A stretch of 20,024 nt of DNA from JADJLQ01 sp034439915 (GTDB lineage Bacteria; Bacteroidota; Bacteroidia; Chitinophagales; Saprospiraceae). Under the pieces are notes generated by a model. It was not told where the DNA came from and searched no databases. It saw nothing but the letters and a program-made list of their open reading frames with translations. Positions 20,020 through 20,024 of this stretch are shown one piece after another. Position 1 is the stretch's first letter, and each line of letters begins with the position of its first letter. The position numbers and the translations under genes were made by a program. The DNA lies in the NCBI GenBank assembly GCA_034439915.1, contig JAWXBI010000166.1, forward strand, positions 1-20,024, in the 5' to 3' direction.

Positions 20020-20024
20020 AAACA

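Larger units (their letters stand above)
19462..20024. other. 563-base intergenic region at the right edge
   Basis: No gene seen. It contains the NOR/Nod terminator (19481-19524), two adjacent copies of AAAGTTAAG (19564-19581), an A/T-only perfect 15-base inverted repeat (19935-19972), a -7 promoter box (19984-19991) and an operator (20002-20019). The promoter reads out of the window, so the next gene of this regulon starts beyond base 20024. Confidence 0.6.

Overview
The window looks like chromosomal DNA from a member of the Bacteroidota, probably a Saprospiria- or Chitinophagia-like lineage (the rank is inference). The evidence is promoters with TAnnTTTG -7 boxes, start codons preceded by A-rich sequence instead of Shine-Dalgarno motifs, a type IX secretion (T9SS) C-terminal sorting domain, TonB/plug-like domains on an M56 sensor peptidase, and Bacteroidota family genes (DUF4230, DUF3108, outer-membrane barrels). 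No tRNA, rRNA, insertion sequence or CRISPR array was seen.

Left part (1-5760), all on the plus strand: an HU-type DNA-binding protein overlapping a TPR protein by 4 bases, a 31-residue very basic bS22/mS38-like (COX24-domain) peptide, an RNase E/G family ribonuclease with hairpins in its leader, a lipoprotein, a GT-B glycosyltransferase-like protein and an outer-membrane beta-barrel.

Middle part (5761-12520): a BlaI-type repressor and an M56 (BlaR1-like) membrane peptidase form an operon with a well-formed promoter. Two minus-strand genes (DUF3108, DUF4230) converge on it, and the plus-strand terminator sits inside the DUF4230 coding sequence. Then come ruvC on the plus strand and a greA-HIT operon on the minus strand, with a clear greA promoter and a leader hairpin.

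Right part (12521-20024): a secreted GH2 glycosidase, then what is probably the most important region. It holds a small outer-membrane-type protein, a convergent Rrf2-family (NsrR-like) regulator with three cysteines suited to an Fe-S cluster, and a large protein of the quinol nitric oxide reductase family. That protein has lost one FeB histidine (HH to HN), an active-site-region glutamate (to Gln) and all four residues known to bind quinol. This is the pattern described for NO dismutase (Nod, 2 NO to N2 + O2), so I call it a putative Nod. A near-palindromic 18-base motif occurs before the small outer-membrane protein gene, on the divergent rrf2/nod promoter, and just after a promoter at the right edge that drives a gene outside the window. 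Together these suggest a nitric-oxide-responsive regulon built around a possible oxygen-producing enzyme.
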